From the NCBI GenBank assembly GCA_015662815.1, contig DQTK01000090.1, forward strand, positions 1 to 19,605: a DNA stretch of 19,605 nt. Reading direction: 5' to 3'. The notes below the pieces were generated by a model. It made no database searches and was not told where the DNA came from. It worked only from the letters and a program-made list of their open reading frames with translations. This document shows, piece by piece, positions 6,972 to 14,002 of this stretch. Numbering within the stretch: the stretch's first letter is position 1; each line of letters begins with the position of its first letter. The translations under genes were made by a program, and so were the position numbers. This DNA is from Aquifex aeolicus (GTDB lineage Bacteria > Aquificota > Aquificia > Aquificales > Aquificaceae).

Positions 6972-7975
6972 AAATGAAAAAAACAGTTTCTATAGTAGGT
7001 GCGGGGAATGTGGGAGAGCATGTTGCCTCCCTCCTCCTTCTCAGAAACATAGCTAACGTAAAAATGTTCGATATTCCCAGACAAGTAGATGGAAAAGTGT
7101 TTGAACCCGTAAAGGGAAAAGCACTCGATATGAAACAAATGCTATCCGCTATGGATATAGACGCAAAAGTAGAAGGTTACAGTGTCACTCCCGATGGGGA
7201 AGGTTATGAACCTCTGGAAGGTTCAGACATAATTATCATTACAGCGGGTTTTCCCAGAAGACCCGGTATGAGTAGAGAAGACCTGCTTGAGGCTAACATC
7301 AAAATTATCTCCGTAATAGCCGAAAAGATAAAGAGATTTGCCCCTGATGCTATCGTTGTAGTGGTTACAAATCCTGTAGACGTTATGACATACGTTACCT
7401 ATAAACTTCTCGGTATTCCCAAAAGTAGAGTTGTGGGAATGGCAGGGGTACTCGATTCAGCAAGGTTTAAGACCTTCATATCCGAAGAACTGACGATCTC
7501 TCCTAAGGACATTCACGCGTATGTTATAGGTGGGCACGGAGATGAAATGGTTCCTTTAATTTCTATTTCCAACATTGGCGGAATTCCCCTTAAGGACTTG
7601 CTTCCTAAGGATAAGTTGGAAAAGATTGTTGAGAGAACTCGTTTCGGCGGTGGTGAAATCGTTAACTTAATGGGAACATCTGCTTATTACGCTCCTGCGG
7701 CTGCCATAGTGGATATGATAGAGGCTTTTGTTCAAAACAGTAAGAGAATTCTACCTTGTAGCGTTTACCTTGATGGAGAAGCAGGTGATTACTACGGCGT
7801 CCAGGGATTCTGTGTGGGAGTTCCAGTAAAATTAGGATCAAATGGGGTTGAAGAAGTTATAAAAGTGCCTATGATAGAAGAAGAAAGGGAGATGTGGAAG
7901 CGTTCTGTTGAGTCTGTTAAAAAAACTGTAGAAGTTGCGGAGGCGATTCTCGGTGAGAGAAGTTCACGTAAATGA
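6968..7975 (+). CDS. mdh: Malate dehydrogenase
   Basis: MDH reversibly reduces oxaloacetate to malate with NAD(P)H; in the reductive TCA cycle it runs towards malate. The 335 residues begin with a Rossmann fold (GAGNVGEHVA). PRRPGMSREDLLEAN carries the substrate-binding arginines; the arginine before PGMSR points to malate rather than lactate specificity. VTNPVDVMTYV and GGHGDEMVPL (catalytic histidine) follow. An insertion at about 40-70 (QVDGKVFEPVKGKALD to DGEGYEPLEGSD) makes it slightly longer than the usual 310 residues. GGAGG precedes the ATG by a few nt, within the end of the aconitase gene, and the two overlap by 4 nt (ATGA), implying coupling. The 3' end overlaps the fumarase gene by 23 nt. 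Confidence 0.95.
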   Translation: MKMKKTVSIVGAGNVGEHVASLLLLRNIANVKMFDIPRQVDGKVFEPVKGKALDMKQMLSAMDIDAKVEGYSVTPDGEGYEPLEGSDIIIITAGFPRRPGMSREDLLEANIKIISVIAEKIKRFAPDAIVVVVTNPVDVMTYVTYKLLGIPKSRVVGMAGVLDSARFKTFISEELTISPKDIHAYVIGGHGDEMVPLISISNIGGIPLKDLLPKDKLEKIVERTRFGGGEIVNLMGTSAYYAPAAAIVDMIEAFVQNSKRILPCSVYLDGEAGDYYGVQGFCVGVPVKLGSNGVEEVIKVPMIEEEREMWKRSVESVKKTVEVAEAILGERSSRK

Positions 7976-8798
7976 TATAAAGGAAGCTGTCAAGGAAACA
8001 ATCATTGAAGCTAATTGCCGACTTCCGCAGGAAGTTAGAGTTGCTTTCCGAGAAGCTCTAAAAGTGGAGGAGTCCGCTGTCGGAAGGGAGGTGTTAGAGC
8101 AGATACTCCTTAATGCGGAGATAGCTGAAAAGGAAAGAATGCCATACTGTCAGGACACGGGAGTTGATGTAATCTTCATCTTCATAGGGCAAGATGTTTG
8201 CGTGGTGGGAGGCTCACTGGAAGAAGCTATAAACCAAGGTGTGAGGGAAGCTACTGGGGAAGGATACTTAAGAGCTTCCATGGTATGGGATCCCCTTTTT
8301 GAAAGGGAAAATACAAAGGACAATACTCCCGCGATTATCCACTATGAGGTTGTTCCCGGGGATAGGATAAAAATAGTTGTAGCTCCCAAAGGTGCAGGTT
8401 CAGAAAATACTTCAAGGCTTGCAATGCTCAAACCTGCGGATGGCTGGGAAGGGGTAAAAAACTTTATTCTTGAAACTGTCAGACTTGCAGGTCCGAATGC
8501 ATGCCCTCCTTTCACGGTAGGTGTGGGTATAGGTGGTAACTTTGAGTACTGCGCTTATCTCGCTAAAAAGGCATTGCTCAGACCTGTAGGAAAGAGACAT
8601 GAAAATCCTTTAATAGCTAAAGTTGAAGAAGAACTCCTTGAGGAGATTAACAAAATAGGTTGGGGACCTATGGGCTTTGGAGGAACAGTTACAGCTGTGG
8701 ATGTAAAAGTTGAGATGTACCCTTGTCATATAGCCTCACTGCCGGTAGCGGTAAACATTCAATGTCATGCTAACAGACACGCGGAAAAAGTAATATAA
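7953..8798 (+). CDS. Class I fumarate hydratase, alpha (N-terminal) subunit
   Basis: Class I fumarases are oxygen-sensitive [4Fe-4S] hydratases interconverting fumarate and malate; in many anaerobes and thermophiles they are split into alpha and beta chains. This 281-residue protein matches the alpha chain: MPYCQDTGVDVIF with the first cluster cysteine, KGAGSENTSRLAML, NACPPFTVGVGIGG with the second, and the end MYPCHIASLPVAVN with the third. GTG 7953 is chosen because GGAGG at 7939-7943 lies 9 nt upstream and the product starts VREVHVNDIKEA; a TTG at 7935 would overlap that ribosome site. The gene overlaps mdh by 23 nt. The beta subunit is not downstream and must be encoded elsewhere. A tartrate dehydratase alpha chain is a family relative, but the TCA context favours fumarase. 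Confidence 0.92.
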   Translation: MREVHVNDIKEAVKETIIEANCRLPQEVRVAFREALKVEESAVGREVLEQILLNAEIAEKERMPYCQDTGVDVIFIFIGQDVCVVGGSLEEAINQGVREATGEGYLRASMVWDPLFERENTKDNTPAIIHYEVVPGDRIKIVVAPKGAGSENTSRLAMLKPADGWEGVKNFILETVRLAGPNACPPFTVGVGIGGNFEYCAYLAKKALLRPVGKRHENPLIAKVEEELLEEINKIGWGPMGFGGTVTAVDVKVEMYPCHIASLPVAVNIQCHANRHAEKVI

Positions 8799-8804
8799 AA
8801 TGGT

Positions 8805-8912
8805 ATGAAGTATTTGTTTATTTTCGCGATTATAGGTATAATTACCGTTATGTTTCTTTCCGGTTTCCTCTTTCGAGTAATTCTTATGAAGATAAGAAAA
8901 AAACATGACTAA
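8805..8912 (+). CDS. Small single-span membrane protein (35 residues)
   Basis: ATG 8805 to TAA 8910-8912 encodes MKYLFIFAIIGIITVM, FLSGFLFRVILMK and a basic tail IRKKHD. A single hydrophobic segment (about residues 3-27) followed by a lysine- and arginine-rich end predicts one membrane helix with the tail in the cytoplasm. It starts 6 nt after the fumarase stop and overlaps the next membrane-protein gene by 8 nt, filling an otherwise empty 106-bp gap. No Shine-Dalgarno sequence is visible, so it would need coupled reinitiation. A TATAAT box lies within it, so the stretch may instead, or also, be a promoter. I do not recognise a family. Confidence 0.5.
   Translation: MKYLFIFAIIGIITVMFLSGFLFRVILMKIRKKHD
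8814..8842 (+). promoter_or_regulatory. Possible internal promoter before the DUF4149-like gene and infC
   Basis: TATAAT (8837-8842) is a perfect -10, with TTGTTT (8814-8819) at 17-nt spacing as a half-matching -35. It would give a 62-nt leader to the gene at 8905 and let infC and downstream genes be expressed apart from the TCA genes. It lies inside the small ORF. Confidence 0.35.
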
Positions 8913-9309
8913 CTATATACTCTCCCTATACGCAGGTTCCCTTTTTCTTCTCGTATTCGTTATTTTTCCTGTGCTATTAAAAACGCCCTTAAATAAGGAT
9001 ATAGTAGGGTATTTTTATGGAAAAATTTTATGGTCCTTTTACAGAATTTTCTTTATTTTGCTCTTTATATATGCAATGTTGTTTAACTTTTCTGAAGGGT
9101 TTATATTATTGATAGGCTTGAGCATCAATGTATTAATCTCGAAAAAACTTAAGGAGTTAAAGAGGGAAATAGGAAGTATAGAATCCCTTGATTTTAACCA
9201 TCCTAAGAGGGTTAAATTTAGAAAATTCTCTTACACTTCCTTATCGGTTTTATTCATCAATTTTGTGATATCAAGCTTAATCTTAATAACAAATTTACGA
9301 GGAGGTTAG
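8905..9309 (+). CDS. DUF4149-like (TMEM205-type) integral membrane protein
   Basis: The 134 residues form four hydrophobic segments: about 3-27 (YILSLYAGSLFLLVFVIFPV), 45-65 (FYRIFFILLFIYAMLF), 67-82 (GFILLIGLSINVLI) and 110-130 (TSLSVLFINFVISSLILI). A charged loop with KKLKELKRE separates the third and fourth. The layout and the segment FPVLLKT...VGYFYGKILWSFYRI resemble DUF4149 proteins, small four-helix membrane proteins of unknown function. The ATG lies inside the end of the preceding 35-residue ORF. The stop abuts infC directly, and its last codons encode the GAGGAGGT ribosome site for infC. Membrane location is well supported; the family name is tentative. Confidence 0.6.
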   Translation: MTNYILSLYAGSLFLLVFVIFPVLLKTPLNKDIVGYFYGKILWSFYRIFFILLFIYAMLFNFSEGFILLIGLSINVLISKKLKELKREIGSIESLDFNHPKRVKFRKFSYTSLSVLFINFVISSLILITNLRGG

Positions 9310-9837
9310 ATGGGTAAGTTAAAGGATTACAGAGTAAACAGACAAATCAGGGCTAGAGAATGCAGATTGATTGACGAAAATGGTCAGCAAATAGGAATAA
9401 TGCCTTTGGAAGAAGCTCTAAAAATAGCGGAGGAAAAGGGTCTCGACCTTGTGGAGATAGCTCCTCAGGCTAAACCGCCGGTATGTAAGATTATGGACTA
9501 CGGTAAGTTCAAGTACGAATTAAAAAAGAAGGAAAGAGAGGCCAGAAAGAAACAAAGGGAACACCAAATAGAAGTTAAAGATATCAGAATGAAGGTCAGA
9601 ATAGACGAACACGACCTTCAAGTGAAACTAAAACATATGAAAGAGTTCCTACAAGACGGTGATAAGGTAAAGGTATGGATTAGATTCAGAGGAAGGGAAA
9701 ACATATACCCTGAACTCGGTAGGAAGTTAGCTGAAAGAATTATAAATGAGCTTCAAGGATTGGCTGAAGTTGAGGTAAGACCCAAGAAGGAAGGAAATTT
9801 CATGATTTTCGTTTTAGCTCCCAAGAGAAAAAAGTAA
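9310..9837 (+). CDS. infC: Translation initiation factor IF-3
   Basis: IF-3 binds the 30S subunit, prevents early 50S joining and checks start codon-anticodon pairing. The 175 residues are full length: an N-terminal domain with YRVNRQIRARECRLID and GLDLVEIAPQAKPPVCKIMDY, a lysine-rich linker (KKKEREARKKQREHQ), and the C-terminal domain from IEVKDIRMKVRID to MIFVLAPKRKK. The start is an ordinary ATG with a perfect GAGGAGGT sequence, not the AUU that allows autoregulation in enterobacteria. The usual partners rpmI and rplT are missing; a GATase-like gene and glnE follow. It begins immediately after the stop of the upstream membrane-protein gene. Confidence 0.98.
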   Translation: MGKLKDYRVNRQIRARECRLIDENGQQIGIMPLEEALKIAEEKGLDLVEIAPQAKPPVCKIMDYGKFKYELKKKEREARKKQREHQIEVKDIRMKVRIDEHDLQVKLKHMKEFLQDGDKVKVWIRFRGRENIYPELGRKLAERIINELQGLAEVEVRPKKEGNFMIFVLAPKRKK

Positions 9838-9840
9838 AAT
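9835..9840 (+). promoter_or_regulatory. -10-like box 8 nt before the next ATG
   Basis: TAAAAT overlaps the infC stop codon and is followed by TAATACTC and the ATG at 9849, with no Shine-Dalgarno sequence. The same 8-nt spacer TAATACTC separates a TATAAT box from the glyQ ATG. This suggests either an internal promoter making a leaderless mRNA or an unusual start signal. Confidence 0.35.
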
Positions 9841-9848
9841 TAATACTC

Positions 9849-10559
9849 ATGGGTATAAAGGTAGGTTGGGACATTACACATCAAGAGTTTACAATAACGG
9901 ATTACTATTACTTCTCTATTCTTCAAAAAGAAGCCGAAAGGTTCGGAATAGAGATAGATGAAGTCGATGACTGGGAAAGTTTGGATAAGTACGATGTAAT
10001 TGTCTTTAATTATCCCGAAATACCTTTTACGGAAAATGAGGGCAAAGACGTTGAAAGATGGGTATGGAAGGACGGTAAAAAGGTAATCCTCGCAGGATAT
10101 TACAAAAACGAAGATAAAATTGCAGATACCTGTAATACCCTTGCAAAAGCTTTCGGAATGGAACTAAATCCCGATGAAGTGACGGACGAAGTTAATAACC
10201 ACAACGGAGATAAATATTTTGTAGTTACCTCAAAAATCAGAAGGTATAACAAAAATGAAAAAAATGAGGTCAACGTTCAAAAAATAGTTCTCGCTTGTAC
10301 AGCTTCTATAAAGCCTATTATGCCTGATATCAAAATAGTTGTAAGAGGTGAGGATACCGCAAAATCCAATAAGGATAACTATCCTCTTCTCATAGCAGAA
10401 CAAATAGCTCCTCCCAGCGGAGGATATTTCTGTCTCGCAGGCACCTGTGTTTTTTGGGATAACTACTCTATAACACTCTACGAAAATTTAAACTTTTCTC
10501 TTAACATGCTAAAACATGTTCCGCCCTCTAAGGGAGCTAAGTTGACAATAGGGCCTTAA
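9849..10559 (+). CDS. GATase-like (DUF4350/IFT52-type fold) protein of unknown function
   Basis: The 236-residue soluble protein has the plan of the class I glutamine-amidotransferase-like fold found in DUF4350 and IFT52/GldG-N domains. An opening strand GIKVGWDITHQEFTI is followed by a helix (residues 21-33), the strand YDVIVFNYPEIPF at about 50, the EVERWV-like helix DVERWVWKDGKK and strand VILAGYY. AKAFGMELNPDEVTDEVNN is typical of the segment before the C-terminal half, and GGYFCLAGTCVFWDNYSI followed by NLNFSLNMLKH near the end matches the closing strand and helix. No Cys-His-Glu amidotransferase triad is apparent in the usual elbow, so it is probably a binding domain. There is no signal peptide or membrane segment. 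It lies between infC and glnE (0 nt from glnE), so a link to nitrogen control is possible but unproven. The start lacks a Shine-Dalgarno sequence. Confidence 0.6.
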   Translation: MGIKVGWDITHQEFTITDYYYFSILQKEAERFGIEIDEVDDWESLDKYDVIVFNYPEIPFTENEGKDVERWVWKDGKKVILAGYYKNEDKIADTCNTLAKAFGMELNPDEVTDEVNNHNGDKYFVVTSKIRRYNKNEKNEVNVQKIVLACTASIKPIMPDIKIVVRGEDTAKSNKDNYPLLIAEQIAPPSGGYFCLAGTCVFWDNYSITLYENLNFSLNMLKHVPPSKGAKLTIGP

Positions 10560-13361
10560 ATGTCTCTGGTTTCCTCCTCCTGGCTAAAAACTGCAGAAAA
10601 TTTCATAGTTGACCTTAAGAGGACTTATACCTATTTTGAAGAGCTTTTAAAAAAACATCCAGAACCAAGAAGCCTTCTGGATTATCTGAACGAACGACGT
10701 TTCATACTCCTCCTCATGATACTGGAACAATCCCGATGTTTGAGAAAGTTTCTCTTTCGCCATCCTACTGAGTTTCAAAACACCATACCTAATCTCTGGT
10801 ATCTTGTAAAAGAAAAAGAGGAATATCTTAAAGAGCTTAAAAACCTTACTTCGAAGGCTCAGGACGATTACGGCTTTTCCGAAAAACTCGCTTTTTACAG
10901 ACATAGGGAGTTAATGAGAATATTTGCCAAGGAACTCTTTGGTGTTTCATCCTATGAGGATATACTCAATGAGTATTCCCACCTTGTAGATGCGGTTATT
11001 GAAATCTCCTTTCAAAGAGCATGGGAGGAAAGTGTAGATACTTACGGAGAACCTAAGGAAGAAAATGGAAAAGTAGCCACAGCCGCAGTTCTCGGACTTG
11101 GTAAATTGGGAAGTGAAGAACTCAATTACTATTCCGATGTGGACCTTATATTTATTCACTCCTCCGACAAGGGAAATGCAGGAAAGCTGAGCTTAAACGA
11201 ATTCTTTACAAAGTTTTTCCAGAAACTTGTAAAACTCATGACCACACAAACCTCTGAGGGAGTGCCCTATTCGGTAGATTTAGATCTAAGACCCTTTGGT
11301 AAATCCGGACCAATATCCATGTCCTTGAGAAGTGCGGAACTTTACTACGAAAGCTATGGAAGGATATGGGAAAAGTTCGCACTGCTAAGGGCAAGGTACA
11401 GTGCGGGAGATCGCAATCTCGCGGATAGATTTTTGAAAGAAGTAGTCAATCCTTTTGTGTTTTCCTCCGCAGACTACAAGGTAATTGAAGAGATAAGGCT
11501 TATGAAAAAAAGAATTGAGGCAGAAGGGAAGAAGCGTTTCATAAAAGGTTATAACGTAAAAACCGGAGAGGGTGGAATAAGGGAAATTGAGTTCAGTGTT
11601 CAATCTCTCGTGATTCTCTTAGGGGCAAAATCTCCGATACTCAGGGAAAGTAATACTTACAGGGCTATATACAAACTGATGCAAAAGGGAGTATTTTCCT
11701 CCGACGAAGCGGAGGCTCTGGAAAAAGCTTATACTTTTTTAAGGAAACTGGAGCATAGAATTCAGATAAAAGAATGTCTACAGACACATGTTCTGAGGGA
11801 AGGTGATAAAGAACTATTTGCAAAGTTTTTAGGTTTCAACTCTAAAGAAGAATTAGAAAATCAATTAAATTATCACAAACAAAACGTAAAAGCTGTTTTT
11901 GACCAATTACTCCCAAAGGAGACGATTGAAGAACTCGATAGCATCCAAGAGGCTGTAATTACCGAAGATTTAGAATGGGGAGAAAAACTTCTAAAGGAAA
12001 GAGGATTTAAAAGTACCAAGCAGATTTTTCTACTCCTGACAGAACCTGTTTACGGAGCCCAAAACATTCATTTCTCCGAGAGGGAAAAGAGGATTTATAT
12101 AAGATTGATTCCCAGAATAGTTGAGCTTTCACAAAAAGCTACCAATTCCGATGAAACTATTAAGAACTTTTTTAGGTTTTTCTTTAACCCTACCGGAAGA
12201 AGAGTAATTCTTTCCGAGGATAAAAGAGAGGAGTTCTTTGACAAACTATTTACCGTTTTTCCCCTTTCTAACTACCTTTCATACCTGATTTCTAAAAATC
12301 CGGATTTAGTCGAAGACGCTCTTACCCTTTATAGAGATTTTCCTTCATGGGAAGATTTTGAGAGGGAGTTTCAAAAGTACAGGGAAACTTTAAACCTTTC
12401 TCCCGAAAACCTCTACAGGCGATTTAAAACCGTTTGGGAAGTTCGTATAGGTTTGGTGTACCTTCTCAAAGAGGAAGAAAAATACAAAAAACTGAAGAAG
12501 CTTTTTCTTTCCTTATCCTCTCTTGCAGACTTCATACTTACAAAACTCTGGAACGACTTAGGTCTGAATAAAAACGAAGCTTTACTTTACTCACTCGGAA
12601 AGTTAGGAAGTAGAGAACTGAACTTTGGTTCAGATCTGGATTTAGTTTTTGCTGTAAGGAGCTTCGAAGAAAAACAGGGGGTTTATGAGAAGGTTAAAAA
12701 CTTGGTGAGATTTATCACCGCTCACACATCGGAAGGATACCTATACAGTGTGGATTTTCGGCTAAGGCCTATGGGAACAAAGGGAGAGCTTGTTCCTACG
12801 TACGACTTTTACAAAAAGTATTTCAAAAGGGAGGCAAGAACGTGGGAGAGACTTGCATGGACGAGAGCCCGTTTTACCGCCGGGAAAGAAAACTTTCGCA
12901 AAGAGTTTGAGCATCTGATAGAAGAATTCTTATTCGATGAGCACTGGGGAGAAAAGGAAAAAAGGGAAGTTTATGAAATGAGATTAAAACTCCAGGGTGT
13001 ATCGAAGAAAGGAAAGGGAATTGTGGATATTAAACTGGGGGAAGGTGGTATAGTTGATGGAGAATTCCTAATCCAGTATCTCCTTATAAAGGAAAAGATA
13101 AGGGAAACCTCTATGATAGGGGGGTTTGAGAGACTAATCGATTACTATCCAGAATTAAAAACCGCGTACGAGAGCTTTATGTTTTTAAGGCTTGTAGAAA
13201 CACACCTCAGGTTGATGAAGGAAAGGGGAACATCGGTATTGACCGAACAAGATATACCTAAGGTGGCAACCTCTATAGGAATGGATGAGGAAAGGTTTAG
13301 AAAAGAATTGAAGGAGAAAATGGAGAAATTAAGAGAAATCTTTAATAAATTCTTACATTAG
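10560..13361 (+). CDS. glnE: Bifunctional glutamine synthetase adenylyltransferase/adenylyl-removing enzyme
   Basis: GlnE adds AMP to, and removes it from, a tyrosine of glutamine synthetase, tuning ammonia assimilation to nitrogen state through PII. The 933 residues are close to the usual 940-950. Two nucleotidyltransferase domains are visible: LGLGKLGSEELNYYSDVDL with D193 and D195, and SLGKLGSRELNFGSDLDL with D692 and D694. Each is followed by the family helices SVDLDLRPFGKSG and SVDFRLRPMGTKG, with GEGGIREIEF and LGEGGIVDGEF further on. In the Escherichia coli protein the N-terminal domain de-adenylylates and the C-terminal one adenylylates. ATG 10560 follows the previous stop with no gap and no clear Shine-Dalgarno sequence, implying coupling. 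The gene ends the plus block, overlapping the rpmA stop by 4 nt on the opposite strand. Confidence 0.93.
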   Translation: MSLVSSSWLKTAENFIVDLKRTYTYFEELLKKHPEPRSLLDYLNERRFILLLMILEQSRCLRKFLFRHPTEFQNTIPNLWYLVKEKEEYLKELKNLTSKAQDDYGFSEKLAFYRHRELMRIFAKELFGVSSYEDILNEYSHLVDAVIEISFQRAWEESVDTYGEPKEENGKVATAAVLGLGKLGSEELNYYSDVDLIFIHSSDKGNAGKLSLNEFFTKFFQKLVKLMTTQTSEGVPYSVDLDLRPFGKSGPISMSLRSAELYYESYGRIWEKFALLRARYSAGDRNLADRFLKEVVNPFVFSSADYKVIEEIRLMKKRIEAEGKKRFIKGYNVKTGEGGIREIEFSVQSLVILLGAKSPILRESNTYRAIYKLMQKGVFSSDEAEALEKAYTFLRKLEHRIQIKECLQTHVLREGDKELFAKFLGFNSKEELENQLNYHKQNVKAVFDQLLPKETIEELDSIQEAVITEDLEWGEKLLKERGFKSTKQIFLLLTEPVYGAQNIHFSEREKRIYIRLIPRIVELSQKATNSDETIKNFFRFFFNPTGRRVILSEDKREEFFDKLFTVFPLSNYLSYLISKNPDLVEDALTLYRDFPSWEDFEREFQKYRETLNLSPENLYRRFKTVWEVRIGLVYLLKEEEKYKKLKKLFLSLSSLADFILTKLWNDLGLNKNEALLYSLGKLGSRELNFGSDLDLVFAVRSFEEKQGVYEKVKNLVRFITAHTSEGYLYSVDFRLRPMGTKGELVPTYDFYKKYFKREARTWERLAWTRARFTAGKENFRKEFEHLIEEFLFDEHWGEKEKREVYEMRLKLQGVSKKGKGIVDIKLGEGGIVDGEFLIQYLLIKEKIRETSMIGGFERLIDYYPELKTAYESFMFLRLVETHLRLMKERGTSVLTEQDIPKVATSIGMDEERFRKELKEKMEKLREIFNKFLH

Positions 13362-13654
13362 TGGACACTTCCGTTTTTCTGAGCCGCCAATTGCTCCCAT
13401 TCTTCTGGAGAGAGAACGTTTACAAATTTCTTTTTTCTTCTTGTTTCAAAGTAAACATATCCGTCCTTTAGAGCAAAAAGTGTATAGTCGGAACCCATCC
13501 CTACATTCTTTCCGGGATAGATTCTGGTCCCTCTCTGTCTTACTATAATATTCCCGGCCTTTACAAACTGGCCATCGTATCTTTTCACACCTAATCTTTT
13601 AGAGATACTATCCCTTCCATTTTTTGTCGAACCACCACTTGCCTTACTTGCCAT
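13358..13654 (-). CDS. rpmA: Ribosomal protein bL27
   Basis: bL27 lies near the peptidyl-transferase centre of the 50S subunit. The 98 residues show MASKASGGSTKNGRDS, RLGVKRYDGQFVKAGNIIVRQRG and GKNVGMGSDYTLFALKDG, all typical. The N-terminus begins directly with M-A-S-K and lacks the cleavable extension found in Firmicutes. AGGAGGT precedes the ATG, and a TTGACA promoter lies 50 nt upstream. rplU, the normal upstream partner encoding bL21, is absent. The stop overlaps the convergent glnE stop by 4 nt. Confidence 0.97.
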   Translation of the reverse strand: MASKASGGSTKNGRDSISKRLGVKRYDGQFVKAGNIIVRQRGTRIYPGKNVGMGSDYTLFALKDGYVYFETRRKKKFVNVLSPEEWEQLAAQKNGSVH

Positions 13655-13680
13655 CCTTATTACCTCCTACGCAAAAGAAA

Positions 13681-13710
13681 AAGATACTCCTATACTAAAT
13701 TGTTTGTCAA
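13681..13710 (-). promoter_or_regulatory. Putative rpmA promoter
   Basis: On the minus strand TTGACA (13705-13710) is a perfect -35. TATCTT (13681-13686) is a four-of-six -10 at 18-nt spacing. The predicted leader is short and carries the AGGAGGT ribosome site, which fits a well-expressed ribosomal gene with its own promoter. Confidence 0.5.
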
Positions 13711-13805
13711 GAGTTGTCGAGTCTGCCTAATAGTTAGAGAAGTTAAGATTTACAACAGGAGGTTTAACCAAAGCATATGAGCTTGCCTTGTGAAAGTCTT
13801 CTTTC

Positions 13806-13852
13806 CCCTTACCAATTCCCTTTCAACTCGTCTACTTTTTTAAACAGGCTCA
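13806..13852 (+). repeat. Dispersed repeat, copy B
   Basis: It matches 4393-4440 over CTTTCAA, GTCTACT, a T-run (six here) and TAAACAGGCTCA. This copy ends 8 nt before the TTGACA of a plus-strand promoter. The two copies are 9.4 kb apart, in the only two long intergenic regions of the window. Confidence 0.55.
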
Positions 13853-13859
13853 TACCTTC

Positions 13860-13887
13860 TTGACAAATAGAAAAAATCTTTTAAAAT
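13860..13887 (+). promoter_or_regulatory. Near-consensus sigma70-type promoter
   Basis: TTGACA (13860-13865) and TAAAAT (13882-13887) are spaced by 16 nt, eleven of twelve consensus bases. Transcription would begin near 13894 and read a structured C-rich leader of about 130 nt before the AEC transporter gene at 14028. It is the best promoter match in the window. Confidence 0.6.
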
Positions 13888-13949
13888 ATAAATTGCTTTT
13901 TAAAAAGTTGGGGAGTTTTGAAGGGAGTATAAACTTAGGTTTATAAACT

Positions 13950-13972
13950 CCCTCCCTCCCCCTCCCTCCCCC
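13950..13972. repeat. Polypyrimidine mirror repeat with G-quadruplex potential
   Basis: Five C-runs of 3, 3, 5, 3 and 5 bases are each separated by a single T. Positions 13950-13970 form a perfect mirror repeat centred on 13960, a textbook H-DNA (triplex) arrangement. The minus strand has five G-runs with one-base loops, the most stable class of G-quadruplex. Confidence 0.85.
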
Positions 13973-13982
13973 TATGTTTTTT

Positions 13983-14002
13983 GGCCTCCCGCCCGGGAGG
14001 CC
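13983..14002 (+). terminator. GC-rich hairpin, weak terminator or attenuator
   Basis: GGCCTCCCG is exactly complementary to CGGGAGGCC across a 2-nt centre (8 pairs with a 4-nt loop is more realistic). The following CTTTCT is a poor U-tract, and there is none on the minus strand either, so strict intrinsic termination is uncertain. It stands 26 nt before the AEC transporter start. Confidence 0.45.

Noticed and set aside
7935..7952. TTG start for fumarase alpha
   Set aside because: It would overlap the GGAGG that serves GTG 7953, and the extra residues MRRRFS are not family-like.
13813..13852. Dispersed repeat as a solitary CRISPR repeat
   Set aside because: CTTTCAACTC resembles the end of some CRISPR repeats, but there is no array, no regular spacing and the conserved part extends in the wrong direction.
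13777..13863. 28-codon ORF (MSLPCESLLSPYQF...) after an AGGAGG
   Set aside because: Spacing to the AGGAGG is 14 nt, the ORF runs through a dispersed repeat and into the -35 of a strong promoter, and its composition is not convincing.
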